DNA of 64,000 nucleotides, taken from Alphaproteobacteria bacterium 65-37 (GTDB lineage Bacteria; Pseudomonadota; Alphaproteobacteria; Reyranellales; Reyranellaceae). Both the position numbers and the translations under genes were made by a program. Positions 1 through 9,185 of the stretch are shown here, piece after piece. Position 1 is the stretch's first letter. Each line of letters starts with the position of its first letter. Under the pieces are notes generated by a model. That model made no database searches and was not told the DNA's origin. It saw nothing but the letters and a program-made list of their open reading frames with translations. Location of the stretch: positions 1-64,000 of the forward strand of contig MKRV01000258.1 in assembly GCA_001897995.1 (NCBI GenBank), written 5' to 3'.

Positions 1-1057
1 GCGTCGGATTGAGAAGTGAAGCGGCGATCGTTCCTGCCACAGTCTGTACATAGACACTGACCTTCTCGCCGACGAACAGGACGTCGGCGATCTTGCCGGG
101 CAGAGAAATGTCTACCGACGTCGAAGCCGCCGCATCGGAGGCCATGTACACGCACTCGGGACGCACCATGGCAACGACGCGATCGCCGGCCGACAGGCCA
201 GGAGTCGCCGCGACGTCGATCGGCTGGTCCGGTCCGTCGAGCTGTAGCTGCATCCGGCCACCGTTCATCGATCGGATCGTTCCGCCGATGCGGTTGGTCT
301 GGCCGATGAAGTCGGCAACAAACGGCGTGGCCGGGCTGTTGTAGATTCGCGCCGGCGTGTCGAACTGCTCGATCCGGCCGTCATGCATAACGGCCACCCG
401 ATCGGCCATCCCCAGGGCTTCCTGCTGGTCGTGCGTGACGAAGATCGTGGTGATGCCCAGGGTCTTCTGCAGGCGCCGCAGCTCGATCTGCATCGATTCC
501 CGCAGCTTGGCGTCGAGCGCGCCGAACGGTTCGTCCAGCAGCAGCGCCTTGGGATGGGTGACCAGGGCACGCGCCAGGGCCACGCGCTGCCGCTGGCCGC
601 CCGACAGCTGCGCCGGGTAACGGCGCTCGAAGCCCGCCATCTGCACCAGCGCCAGGGCCTCGGCGATACGCCGGTCGGCGAAGTCGCCGCGGATGCCCTG
701 CATCTTCAGCCCGAACTGCACATTGTCGTGCACGGTCATGTGGGGGAAGAGGGCATAGCTCTGGAACACCATGCCGAGGTCGCGCTTGTGCACCGGCGTG
801 CGGGTGATCGGCAAGCCGTCGACCAGGATCTCGCCGCTGGTCGGCAGCACCAGGCCCGCAATGCACCGCAGCAGCGTGGTCTTGCCGCAGCCGGACGGCC
901 CCAGCAACGCCACGAACTCGCCCGGCTCGATCGACACGTCGACCGCCTTCAGGGCATCGACGGCGCCGAAGCTGTGACGCAAGGCACGGATGTTGACCAC
1001 GGCGCCGGACGCCGGGCGTGCACTGGTCGCGGGAAGCGGGCTGGGTTGGGCTGTCAT
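1..1057 (-). CDS. ABC transporter ATP-binding protein, PotA-like (3' end outside window)
   Basis: ATPase of a polyamine/opine-type importer; it powers the two permeases encoded just upstream. The 352 residues visible hold Walker A (GPSGCGKTT, near residue 51), the Q-loop region (MVFQSYALFPHM), the ABC signature LSGGQRQR, Walker B (ALLLDEPFGALD) and the H-loop (FVTHDQQEA). A TOBE-type substrate or regulatory domain follows to the window edge, where the frame is still open, so the C-terminus is missing. The ATG at 1057 lies one base after the stop codon of the upstream permease, so translation is probably coupled. The transported compound cannot be read from the ATPase. The gene neighbourhood suggests a polyamine, a gamma-glutamyl amine or a cyclic amide. 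Confidence 0.95.
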   Translation of the reverse strand, partial: MTAQPSPLPATSARPASGAVVNIRALRHSFGAVDALKAVDVSIEPGEFVALLGPSGCGKTTLLRCIAGLVLPTSGEILVDGLPITRTPVHKRDLGMVFQSYALFPHMTVHDNVQFGLKMQGIRGDFADRRIAEALALVQMAGFERRYPAQLSGGQRQRVALARALVTHPKALLLDEPFGALDAKLRESMQIELRRLQKTLGITTIFVTHDQQEALGMADRVAVMHDGRIEQFDTPARIYNSPATPFVADFIGQTNRIGGTIRSMNGGRMQLQLDGPDQPIDVAATPGLSAGDRVVAMVRPECVYMASDAAASTSVDISLPGKIADVLFVGEKVSVYVQTVAGTIAASLLNPT

Positions 1058-1058
1058 T

Positions 1059-1853
1059 CTAGTGCGACGTGAGCATGACGTTGCGAATACCAAAGGCCCT
1101 TTCGAGGATCAGGAGCGCCACCACCACGATGGCAATCTGGATGGTCGAGATGGCGGCGACGGCCGGATCGTAATTGTAGACGAGATAGCTCAGGATCGAG
1201 ACCGGCAGCGTCGTCGTGTCGGCCGTGGTCAACAGCAGGGCGACAGCCACCTCGTCGAACGACATGAGGAAGGCAAAGATCGCGCCGGCCATCACGCCCG
1301 GGCGGATGATCGGCAGGGTCACGTACCAGGCGGTGCGCCAGCGGTCCGCGCCCAGCACCCGCGCCGCATCCTCGATCTCGCGGTTCATGCCGGCATAGAC
1401 GCCAAGAACGGTGCGCAGCATGTAGGGCACCGTGATGATCACGTGGCCGGCGAGCAGCGACACGAAGGAATCGCCGATGCCCAGCCGAGCGGTGAAGAAC
1501 AGCAGGCCGACCGCCAGGATGATGGTCGGCAGGCTGAGCGGCGACAGCAGGAAGGCCTCGATCCAGCGCCGGCCCGGCAGGATCCCGCGGATCAGCGACA
1601 AGGCCGCGGGAATCGCCAGCAGGCTGCTGATGAGCGTCGCCATGACGCCGAGCCGGACGCTGTTCCATAGCGGCGTGATGAATTCAGGATCGCCCAGCAC
1701 CTTGTCGAACCAGCGCAGCGAGAAGCCGCTGGGCGGGAACATGATGAAGTCGCCGGCCGTGAACGCCGCAACGACCACGACCACGACCGGCGCGATCAGA
1801 AAAAGCGCCATCACGACGGTGTAGACGACCAGCGAACGAGGCAGGCCGCTCAT
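1059..1853 (-). CDS. ABC transporter permease, PotC-like
   Basis: Inner-membrane permease of the binding-protein-dependent importer, 264 residues with about six membrane segments. The first is LVVYTVVMALFLIAPVVVVV near the N-terminus. The cytoplasmic EAA loop that contacts the ATPase is visible as IEDAARVLGADRWRTAWYV followed by TLPIIRPG. I chose the ATG at 1853 because it overlaps the stop of the preceding permease as ATGA, the usual coupled arrangement. A longer reading from 1901 would begin inside the upstream gene and adds only an Arg/Ala-rich stretch. It is second in the permease pair and very likely forms a heterodimer with the product of 1850-2734. Confidence 0.95.
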   Translation of the reverse strand: MSGLPRSLVVYTVVMALFLIAPVVVVVVAAFTAGDFIMFPPSGFSLRWFDKVLGDPEFITPLWNSVRLGVMATLISSLLAIPAALSLIRGILPGRRWIEAFLLSPLSLPTIILAVGLLFFTARLGIGDSFVSLLAGHVIITVPYMLRTVLGVYAGMNREIEDAARVLGADRWRTAWYVTLPIIRPGVMAGAIFAFLMSFDEVAVALLLTTADTTTLPVSILSYLVYNYDPAVAAISTIQIAIVVVALLILERAFGIRNVMLTSH

Positions 1854-2734
1854 CGTTCGCCCCGCGCCGCAGAGACGCCGCGCAGCCACGATTGCAGCCA
1901 CAGCACGAACGAGACCAGGACCAGCAAGGTGATGCCCATCGCCGCCGCAAACGGCCAGTCCGAGCTGACCGTGAGCTGCTGGTAGATCAGCAGCGGCAGC
2001 ACCATGGTCGCCGTCTTGCCGAGCAGCAGCACGGTGACGAAGCTGCCGATCGCCAGGGTGAACACCAGGATCGCGCCGGTCACGATCCCCTCAAGGCTGA
2101 GCGGCAGGGTCACGTAGTAGAAGACCTGGGCCGGCGGCGCGCCCAGCACCATGGCAGCTTCCTCGATACGGCGGTCGAGCGTCTCGAGCGTGCTGGCGAT
2201 CGACAGCACCATGAAGGGAAGCAGGACATGGACCATCGCAATGGTCACGCCGGTCCAGTTGTACATCAACTCGAGCTTGGGCAGGCCGAGCGCCACGAGA
2301 CCGGCATTGAGCGCACCCGATCCGCCGAGGATCACCATCCAGCCGAACGAGCGGACGACGACATTGACCATCAGCGGCGTCACGACGACGAGAATGAGCA
2401 CGGCCTTGGCGGCGCCCTGGGCGCGCGCGATGGCGTAGCCCAGGGGATAGCCGAGCAGGATGCAGACGACGGTGACCCCCAGGCCGAACAGGAGCGTCTG
2501 GCCGATGACCGTCAGGTAGTAGCTGTCGCCGAAGATGCGCAGATACTGCTGCAGCCCTTGGCTGCCCCCGGGCTCCTTCAGGCTTTCGATCAGGTTCACC
2601 CAGATCGGGCCAACCAGGAAGACGAGCAGGAACAGGAAGAGCGGCGCCAGGCCGATCAGGGCGCCGCGCCCGATCCGGCTCCGCTCGCCACCCTTCTCGC
2701 CTTTCGTCGCGCCCGGGAGAGCGTGGTCGGCCAT
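1850..2734 (-). CDS. ABC transporter permease, PotB-like
   Basis: First permease of the importer, 294 residues. A charged, Gly/Lys-rich cytoplasmic N-terminus of about 22 residues is followed by a membrane segment (LIGLAPLFLFLLVFLVGPIW) and roughly five more. The EAA loop reads RRIEEAAMVLGAPPAQVFY then TLPLSLEG. The gene starts 10 bases after the solute-binding protein stops and ends in a 4-base overlap with the next permease. Order on this strand is binding protein, permease, permease, ATPase, as in PotDBCA-like operons. Confidence 0.95.
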   Translation of the reverse strand: MADHALPGATKGEKGGERSRIGRGALIGLAPLFLFLLVFLVGPIWVNLIESLKEPGGSQGLQQYLRIFGDSYYLTVIGQTLLFGLGVTVVCILLGYPLGYAIARAQGAAKAVLILVVVTPLMVNVVVRSFGWMVILGGSGALNAGLVALGLPKLELMYNWTGVTIAMVHVLLPFMVLSIASTLETLDRRIEEAAMVLGAPPAQVFYYVTLPLSLEGIVTGAILVFTLAIGSFVTVLLLGKTATMVLPLLIYQQLTVSSDWPFAAAMGITLLVLVSFVLWLQSWLRGVSAARGER

Positions 2735-2744
2735 AGTCGGCGCC

Positions 2745-3788
2745 TCAGCGCATTTCCTTGTTCCAGCGCTCGATCCAGCCGCCGAACTTGTCGAAGATCT
2801 GCTCGTAGGGCGGGACCATCACCTTGTCGGCCGGCATGACCTTGTCCTTGATCGCGTCGGGATAGGAGACCTTGGTGTTGGGCACGGCGTAGAGGATCGT
2901 CTGGGCGTGCTTCAGCTGGTTCTCCGGCGCCAGGGCGCAGTTGATGTATTCCCAGGCGATGGCCGGCGCATTCTTCACCTTGGACAGCATCGCCAGACCG
3001 ACGATGGTCTTGGGCGCCGGCAGATAGAAGCCGGCCCAGTCATTGCCCTTGTCGATGAAGCTGATCGCCCGGCCGTCCCAGTAGACCAGCACGTCCACTT
3101 CCTTGGTCCCGAACAGGTTGAGCGCCTCGACCGGGGTGTTCCAGAACTTGACGACGTACTTGGACGCTTCCTTGAGCTTGCGGAAGGCCATGTCGACATC
3201 GCCGCCGTATTGCTGCGAAACCAGCCAGATGAACTCGGGCCCCCAGGTATAGGTTCCGGCCGGCATCGAGACCCGCTTGCCGTACTTTCCGGCGGCGATG
3301 TTGTCGATCAGCTCGCGCCAGGAGGCCGGCGGATTGGGAACCGCCGCCTTGTTGTACATGACGCCGAGGCCGCCCATGTTCTGCGCCACCGAGTAGTCGT
3401 TCCACGGCTTGTGGAACTGATCCGGTATGTCGGCGAGGTTGGGCAGCTTCGCGACGGTCGCCTGCTCCAGCAGCCCCTCGCGGCCGGCCCGCAGGCTATC
3501 GGCCTCGGCGAGCGCCACGACATGGATCGGCGGATTGGTCGGATTGGCGCGAATGCGGGCCAGCCAGTCGGCAGACTCGCCGGTGATGATCTCGACCTTC
3601 GTGCCGGTCTTCTGCTCGAAGCACGGCACGAAGTTCTTACGGACCGAGTCCGACCAGATGCCGCCGTAAGCCGCCACGACGAGCTTGTCGGGCTTCGCCG
3701 GCGCCTGCGCCGAGGCCGTGGCGGCCATGCCCATGACCGATCCCAAAGCCGATGCAACGGCTGCTGCCAGAAAGAGTTTGCGCTTCAT
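2745..3788 (-). CDS. Periplasmic solute-binding protein, PotD-like (family 1)
   Basis: Periplasmic receptor of the importer, 347 residues. A typical Sec signal peptide (MKRKLFLAAAVASALGS then ATASAQA) is probably cleaved near residue 29. The mature protein opens with KLVVAAYGGIWSDSVRKNF, the usual start of family 1 and PotD-like receptors. The start at 3788 was chosen because it has a strong ribosome site (GGGAGGGG, 3 bases upstream) and begins the signal peptide exactly. A longer reading from 3941 would extend back into the hydantoinase gene. Specificity is inferred from context only: polyamine, opine or amide-like compounds. Confidence 0.93.
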   Translation of the reverse strand: MKRKLFLAAAVASALGSVMGMAATASAQAPAKPDKLVVAAYGGIWSDSVRKNFVPCFEQKTGTKVEIITGESADWLARIRANPTNPPIHVVALAEADSLRAGREGLLEQATVAKLPNLADIPDQFHKPWNDYSVAQNMGGLGVMYNKAAVPNPPASWRELIDNIAAGKYGKRVSMPAGTYTWGPEFIWLVSQQYGGDVDMAFRKLKEASKYVVKFWNTPVEALNLFGTKEVDVLVYWDGRAISFIDKGNDWAGFYLPAPKTIVGLAMLSKVKNAPAIAWEYINCALAPENQLKHAQTILYAVPNTKVSYPDAIKDKVMPADKVMVPPYEQIFDKFGGWIERWNKEMR

Positions 3789-3840
3789 GTCCCCTCCCAA
3801 TCGCCCTTCCGCGATACCGATATTCGCCACCCCGGCGTGA

Positions 3841-5523
3841 TTACGCCTGTCCGTACTGAGCCCGGGCCTGCTCGACACTGACCTTGCCGTCGGCAATGTC
3901 GGTCGCCAGCGCCGTGCGGTCCCGCGCCGTCGGCGCACCATTGCCGGCGCCGCCCGCCGTCTCGATCACGACACGGTCGCCGCGCTTCAACGTCGCCATC
4001 ATCTTCGAGGGAATGACCTCCTCGTCGCCATCGACGCGCTTGATCACGGCGTACGCCTTGGCGCCCTCGCCGCCGCCACGCGACCCCTGCGAGGCGAAGA
4101 AGTGCCGCTCGCCGCGGTAGGTGAAGGAGATGTCGCCGTCGAGGATCTCGTACTCCTTGACGACGCCCAGGCCCCCGCGCTGCGCGCCGGCGCCGCCCGA
4201 GTCCTGGCGCAGCGCGATGCGATGGACGCGGATCGGCGCGTCGATCTCCATGGCCTCGACCGGCAGGTTCATGCAGTTCGTCACGTCGGTCTCGATAACG
4301 TCGACGCCGTCGGACTCGAGCCCCGCGCCGCTGCCGCCGGCGATCAGCTCACCGGTGACGAAGGCGGCACCGTCGCGATAATGGCCGCCGAACATCAGCG
4401 CCAGCATCTCGCCGGAATTGTCCGCCGGGACACGCTCGGGCAGGACGTCCTTCAGCGCGCCCAGGATACAGCCCGTGATGCGCTTGATCGTCGAGGTCCG
4501 CGAATTCACCGGCGCCGGCTCGAGCGGATTGACCACGCTGCCCTTGGGAAGGGCGAGCGAGATCGGCCGGAAGCAGCCGGCATTGGTCGGGATGTCCGGA
4601 TCGGTGACCGCCCGGACCGCATAGCACGCCGCCGCCAGCGAGCCCGAGGGAACGCAGTTGAAAGGACCGCGGACCTGCGGCGAGGAGCCTGTGAAGTCGC
4701 AGTGGAACGTGCCGTCCTTCACGGTCACCGCGACCTCGAAGCGGATGTTCTTGTCGAGCTCGATGCCGTCATTGTCGTTGAAGTCGACATAGCGGTAGGT
4801 GCCTTCGGGGATCGACTTCAGCGCGGCGCGCGTCAGCTTCTCGGAGCGATCGAGCAGCTCGTCGAAGATCGCCAGCGCGTGATTGTCGCCGAGATCGGCC
4901 GCCAGCTCGGCGATGCGCCGTGCGCCGACATTGCAGGCGGCGAGCTGGGCGTTGAGATCGCCCATGACGGCGTCGGGAATGCGGACGTTCTGGCGGATGA
5001 TGGCGACCAAGGTCTCGTTGTACTTGCCGGCGTCGCGGAACTTCAGCGGCGGCAGACGCAGCCCTTCCTGGAAGATCTCCGTCGCATTGGTCGGAATCGA
5101 CCCCGGCGCCATGCCGCCCATGTCCTGATGATGCGTCATGGCGGCGGAGATCGCGATCGGCCGGCCGCCGACGAAGACGGGCTGGACGAGCGCGACGTCG
5201 GGCAGATGCGTTCCGCCGAGATAGGGATCGTTCATGCAGTAGACGTCGCCCTGCTTCATCGTAGCGAGCGGATAGACCTGCAGGATCTTCTCGATGATCG
5301 GGATCAGCGTCGCGAGATGGATGGGAATGGCCGTCGCCTGGGCCAGCGTCTCGCCGCGGATCGTGAACAGGCTCGACGACGCGTCGAGCCCTTCCTTGAC
5401 GATCGGCGAGAAGGACGACCGCAGCAGCGTCTGCTGCATCTCGTTAGCGATGCCTTCGAGCTTGTTGCGGACCACTTCGACGGTGATCGGATCGAGCTCG
5501 CGGTTGGCGGCGGACTTGGTCAT
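3841..5523 (-). CDS. Hydantoinase B / 5-oxoprolinase B-type subunit
   Basis: Homologue of the HyuB subunit of ATP-dependent N-methylhydantoinases, 5-oxoprolinases and acetophenone carboxylases, 560 residues. It starts with the family opening ELDPITVEVVRNKLEGIANEM and carries conserved stretches such as YCMNDPYLGGTHLPDVALV, FCDFTGSSPQVRGPFNC and SRTSTIKRITG. The ATG at 5523 has GGGGAG eight bases upstream. A GTG at 5532, which overlaps the stop of the A subunit as GTGA, is the alternative start. It almost certainly works with the product of the preceding gene as an ATP-using amide-ring-opening enzyme. The substrate is unknown: hydantoin, 5-oxoproline or a related lactam. Confidence 0.94.
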   Translation of the reverse strand: MTKSAANRELDPITVEVVRNKLEGIANEMQQTLLRSSFSPIVKEGLDASSSLFTIRGETLAQATAIPIHLATLIPIIEKILQVYPLATMKQGDVYCMNDPYLGGTHLPDVALVQPVFVGGRPIAISAAMTHHQDMGGMAPGSIPTNATEIFQEGLRLPPLKFRDAGKYNETLVAIIRQNVRIPDAVMGDLNAQLAACNVGARRIAELAADLGDNHALAIFDELLDRSEKLTRAALKSIPEGTYRYVDFNDNDGIELDKNIRFEVAVTVKDGTFHCDFTGSSPQVRGPFNCVPSGSLAAACYAVRAVTDPDIPTNAGCFRPISLALPKGSVVNPLEPAPVNSRTSTIKRITGCILGALKDVLPERVPADNSGEMLALMFGGHYRDGAAFVTGELIAGGSGAGLESDGVDVIETDVTNCMNLPVEAMEIDAPIRVHRIALRQDSGGAGAQRGGLGVVKEYEILDGDISFTYRGERHFFASQGSRGGGEGAKAYAVIKRVDGDEEVIPSKMMATLKRGDRVVIETAGGAGNGAPTARDRTALATDIADGKVSVEQARAQYGQA

Positions 5524-5528
5524 GGCTG

Positions 5529-7598
5529 TCACTCCCCGTCTCGCGTCAGGATGAGGTTGCCCGCAGCGTCGACGATGCCCGACCAGCCCGGCTCGACCAG
5601 GGTGGTGGTGTCGGACTGCTGGACGATCGCCGGCCCGGCGAAGGCGAAGCCCTCGGGCAGCGCATCGCGGTCATAGACGACGGCGGCGACGAACGCGGTC
5701 TCGCCGGCGACCATGATATCGCGCCGGCCGAGCTCCTTCGGCCCGTCGATTGGCGCAAAGCGCATTTCCTCGAGGACGTCGCTGCCGCCGGCGCGATGCA
5801 CGGCGTGCAGGCCCACGATCTTGGCCGGGCTGTCGACGCTGTGGCCGTAGATGCGGTCGTGCGCTTCCAGGAAGTCGCGGTAGAGGCGGCCTGCCGGATC
5901 GGGATCGTCGAGATGCAGCGGGATCTCGAGATTGTACGACTGGCCGATGTAGCATACGTCCGCCGAATAGGTGATCGTCACGGCCGCGGCCTCGACCTTC
6001 TCGGCGGCGATCAGCTGGGCGGCGCGCTTGTCGATCTCGCGCAGCTTGTCGCGCAGGGCGGCGAGGTCGAGCCCCTTGATCGGGGTCGCGAAATCGGCCG
6101 AGACCTCGTGCTCGATCGGCGCCGCCAGCAGGCCGGCGGCGGCCAACACGCCGGGGATGCGCGGCACGATGATGCGACGGATGCCGAGCTCGCGCGACAG
6201 CGCGGTGGCGTGGATGCCGCCGGCGCCGCCGAGCGGCACCAGCGAGTAGGTGCGCGGGTCGATTCCCTGGCGCACCGACACCAGGCGAATGCCCTCGGCC
6301 ATCTGGGTGTTCAGCACGCGATGGATGCCGAGCGCCGCCTGCGCCGTCGTCATGTCGAGCGGCTTGGCGACACGGCGCTCGATCGTCTCGGCCGCCTTAT
6401 CCGGCACGAGCTTGAGCCGGCCGCCGGCGAAGAAATCCGGGTCGAGATATCCCAGCACGACCGACGCGTCCGTGACCGTCGCCTCCTGGCCGCCGCGACC
6501 GTAGCAGGCCGGGCCGGGCTCCGAGCCGGCGGAATGGGGACCGACGCGCAGCCCGCCTGCGGCATCGAGATGGGCGATGCTGCCGCCGCCGGCACCGATG
6601 GTCGTGACGTCGACCATGGCCACGCGCACGGCATGGCCGGCGATGACGCCCTCCGACCGCAGCATCGGCTTGCGCCGGCTGATCAGGGCGATATCGGCCG
6701 AGGTGCCGCCGATATCGATCGTGATGAGATTGTCGGTGGCCGCCGACGCACCGACGATCTGGCCGCCGATGACGCCGGCCGCCGGGCCCGACAGGAACAG
6801 GCGGACCGGCCGGTCGCGCGCGACCCGGGCCGATGCCAGGCCGCCGCGCGACTGCATGACCTGCAGCGGCGCGGAGATGCCGGCCTGGGCGAGGCCGCCT
6901 TCGAGACGCGCGAGATAGCTGTCGACCCGCGGCTTGACGTAGGCATCGAAGGCGGTGACCACGGTGCGTTCGTACTCGCGGAATGCCGGGTCGACCTCGT
7001 GCGAGAGCGACAACATGAGGCCGGGATGGCGGGCGCGGATGAGGTCCGCGGCCTGCCGTTCGTGGGCGGGATTCTTGAACGAGAAGAGGAAGCTGATGGC
7101 GATCGCCTCGACACCTTCCTTCACGAGCTCGTCGGCCGCGCGGACGACGGCCTCCTCGTCGAGCGGCGTCAACACCGCACCGGTCGCGTCGAGCCGCTCG
7201 GGCACTTCCTTGCGGTAGCGCCGCGGCGCGAGGAAGACGGGCGCTTCCGGCTGCAGGACGACCCGATAGACCTGGGTGCGCCACTGCCGGGCGATCTCCA
7301 GGACGTCGCGGAAGCCGGCCGTGGTGATCAGACCGATCCGGGCGCCCTTGCGCTCCAGGACGGCATTGGTGGCGACCGTCGTGCCGTGCGTGAAGCGCGT
7401 GACCTCGTGGGCGCCGATGCCCCACCGGTCGCGGATTTCGGCAATCGACTTGATGACCGCCTCGCTCGGATCGCCGCGCGTCGTCGGCACCTTGATCACG
7501 TGCATGGCGCCGCCGGCCTCACGACAGACGATGTCCGTGAACGTGCCGCCGATATCGACACCGATTTCGAAACTGCGCTGGCTTGCTGCCGAAGTCAT
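5529..7598 (-). CDS. Hydantoinase A / 5-oxoprolinase A-type subunit
   Basis: ATP-binding HyuA-type subunit, 689 residues. The N-terminal actin-like phosphate loop is VDIGGTFTDIVC (residues 14-25), and a second ATPase motif is ITIDIGGTSADIALI. The family N-domain, the central hydantoinase A domain (FTHGTTVATNAVLERKGA) and the C-terminal domain (LEEMRFAPIDG, AIVQQSDTTTLVEPGW) are all present at full length. It lies between the FAD oxidase (31 bases upstream) and the B subunit (overlapping start). The A and B subunits as separate genes are the usual bacterial form. ATP-driven lactam or hydantoin hydrolysis is a safe general role; the exact substrate is not. Confidence 0.95.
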   Translation of the reverse strand: MTSAASQRSFEIGVDIGGTFTDIVCREAGGAMHVIKVPTTRGDPSEAVIKSIAEIRDRWGIGAHEVTRFTHGTTVATNAVLERKGARIGLITTAGFRDVLEIARQWRTQVYRVVLQPEAPVFLAPRRYRKEVPERLDATGAVLTPLDEEAVVRAADELVKEGVEAIAISFLFSFKNPAHERQAADLIRARHPGLMLSLSHEVDPAFREYERTVVTAFDAYVKPRVDSYLARLEGGLAQAGISAPLQVMQSRGGLASARVARDRPVRLFLSGPAAGVIGGQIVGASAATDNLITIDIGGTSADIALISRRKPMLRSEGVIAGHAVRVAMVDVTTIGAGGGSIAHLDAAGGLRVGPHSAGSEPGPACYGRGGQEATVTDASVVLGYLDPDFFAGGRLKLVPDKAAETIERRVAKPLDMTTAQAALGIHRVLNTQMAEGIRLVSVRQGIDPRTYSLVPLGGAGGIHATALSRELGIRRIIVPRIPGVLAAAGLLAAPIEHEVSADFATPIKGLDLAALRDKLREIDKRAAQLIAAEKVEAAAVTITYSADVCYIGQSYNLEIPLHLDDPDPAGRLYRDFLEAHDRIYGHSVDSPAKIVGLHAVHRAGGSDVLEEMRFAPIDGPKELGRRDIMVAGETAFVAAVVYDRDALPEGFAFAGPAIVQQSDTTTLVEPGWSGIVDAAGNLILTRDGE

Positions 7599-7629
7599 CC
7601 GTCACACCCCTGCGAAACTTGTGCCGCCG

Positions 7630-8979
7630 CTATGCCGCCGCCCTGCGCTCGGCCCGGATCGCCTTGGCGTCGAGGTGGCGATACCACGAGGCCACGATCT
7701 GCATGCCGGGAACCCGGAAGGCATGAAAAGGAATGGGCGCGAAGCGGTTGTCGCTCATCGGCCCGGCCTCGATGGCCTCGCCGCGCGCCAGGCGCGCCAG
7801 CAGCTTGCCGAGCAGGTTGGACAGCGCCACGCCGCGGCCGCCATAACCCATGGCGAAGGACACCGACGGCGACAGCCGGCCAATATGCGGGAAGTCGTCG
7901 CGCGTGACGGCGATCTTACCAGACCAGCGCTGACCGATCCGCGCTTCGCCGATCTGCGGAAAGGTCTCGACGATCTGGCGCTCGAGCATGGCATAGACGC
8001 CGGGATTGTCGCTGCGACCGGTGATGTCGCCGCGGCCGCCGAAGATTACGCAGTTGTCCGGCGTGATGCGATACCAGTTCATGATGTGCTTGGTGTCGGC
8101 GACCATCCGGCGCGCCGGCAGCACGGTTGCCGCGACGTTGGCGCTGAGCGGCCTGGTCGCAATGACCGAGGTGTTGATGGCGACGATCCGCCGGTCGAGC
8201 TTGCCGGGCGCAAATCCGGTGGCGTCCGTATAGGCGTTGGTCGCAATGACGGCGTGACGGGCGCGGATGCTGCCGCGCGGCGTCTCCACGCGCACGCTTG
8301 CTGGCTCTTCGACCAGGCGCAGCACCGGTGTCCGACCGTAGATCTCGACGCCGCGTGCCAGGAGAGCCGTCGCCAGTCCGCGCGTGTAGTTCAAAGGATG
8401 GATGCCGGCGCCGCGCGGATCGAGCCAACCGCCAACATGGCTGCCGCCACCGACCTCGTCCATGGTCTGGTGGCGGTCGAGGATGCGCGCCGCCTTGTCG
8501 CCGGCCTCGGACGCCATCCAGTCCCGATCGGCCTCCAGCGAGCGCAGATGCTCGCTCGAATGCGCGGCGGTGAGCTGGCCGCTGCGATGGAAATCGCAAT
8601 TGATATCGCAGTCCGCGACTATCGCCTCGACCGTGTCGACGGCCTCAAGCATGAGCCCATGCAGGCGACGCGAAACATCATTGCCGTAGCGCTTGGCGAT
8701 CGCCGCATAGCCCTTCTTGTACCGTGGCGGCAGCATGCCGCCGTTGCGGCCCGACGCCCCCCAGCCAGTGTCCTGCGCCTCGACGACCACGCAGGCGGTG
8801 CCAGCCTTCTGCAGATGGTAGGCGGTCGACAGGCCGGTGAAGCCGGCGCCGATGATGACCACTTCGGTCTGCAGGTCAGCCGCGAGCTCGGAGAGCTTGG
8901 GAGCGGGATTGCCGGTCGAAGCCCAGTAGGACGCAGGATGTGCAGTCGGGCGCAAATCCTGCTGGGATCGTCCGCTCAT
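7630..8979 (-). CDS. FAD-dependent amine oxidase of the DAO family (PuuB-like)
   Basis: Cytosolic flavoprotein of 449 residues with the dinucleotide-binding motif VVIIGAGFTGLSTAYHL near residue 41 and the family motif GWGASGRNGGML about 30 residues later. A C-terminal motif (FAMGYGGRGVALSNLLGKL) closes the FAD site. Overall it resembles gamma-glutamylputrescine oxidase and related amino-acid or N-methyl oxidases. It is the first gene of a minus-strand operon continuing with hydantoinase subunits and an ABC importer, and its start faces the XRE-cupin regulator across 206 bases. Inference: it oxidises the imported amine or its gamma-glutamyl derivative. Confidence 0.92.
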   Translation of the reverse strand: MSGRSQQDLRPTAHPASYWASTGNPAPKLSELAADLQTEVVIIGAGFTGLSTAYHLQKAGTACVVVEAQDTGWGASGRNGGMLPPRYKKGYAAIAKRYGNDVSRRLHGLMLEAVDTVEAIVADCDINCDFHRSGQLTAAHSSEHLRSLEADRDWMASEAGDKAARILDRHQTMDEVGGGSHVGGWLDPRGAGIHPLNYTRGLATALLARGVEIYGRTPVLRLVEEPASVRVETPRGSIRARHAVIATNAYTDATGFAPGKLDRRIVAINTSVIATRPLSANVAATVLPARRMVADTKHIMNWYRITPDNCVIFGGRGDITGRSDNPGVYAMLERQIVETFPQIGEARIGQRWSGKIAVTRDDFPHIGRLSPSVSFAMGYGGRGVALSNLLGKLLARLARGEAIEAGPMSDNRFAPIPFHAFRVPGMQIVASWYRHLDAKAIRAERRAAA

Positions 8980-9038
8980 CGCGGAACCCGGATCGCGTCA
9001 CGGCTGTCCGGACTAACCTTCACGGTAGCGTTCACCCC

Positions 9039-9070
9039 CATTGAATATCTTCAAATGATCTTCATCAATG
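9039..9070. promoter_or_regulatory. Candidate operator between oxidase operon and XRE-cupin regulator
   Basis: The 206-base divergent gap holds nested dyads. TTGAA-N4-TTCAA occupies 9041-9054, and CATTGA pairs with TCAATG across 9039-9070. The gap is more AT-rich than its surroundings. PuuR-type regulators normally bind such sites between their own gene and the target operon. The sequence is directly visible; the function is inferred. Confidence 0.4.
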
Positions 9071-9185
9071 AGAGTGAAGCCGTCAACAGCTATTGTGAAC
9101 AGATCGTTCGTCAAGTGTGGCCTCAACTTGCGTGAAAGACTCTGAAATGCGACTTTGGCTAACGTTTTGCTAGGAGAAGCGGCTT

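Noticed and set aside
5796-7907. Open frame of 703 codons opposite the hydantoinase A gene
   Set aside because: It is antisense to a gene with exact family motifs and has no ribosome site or domain of its own.
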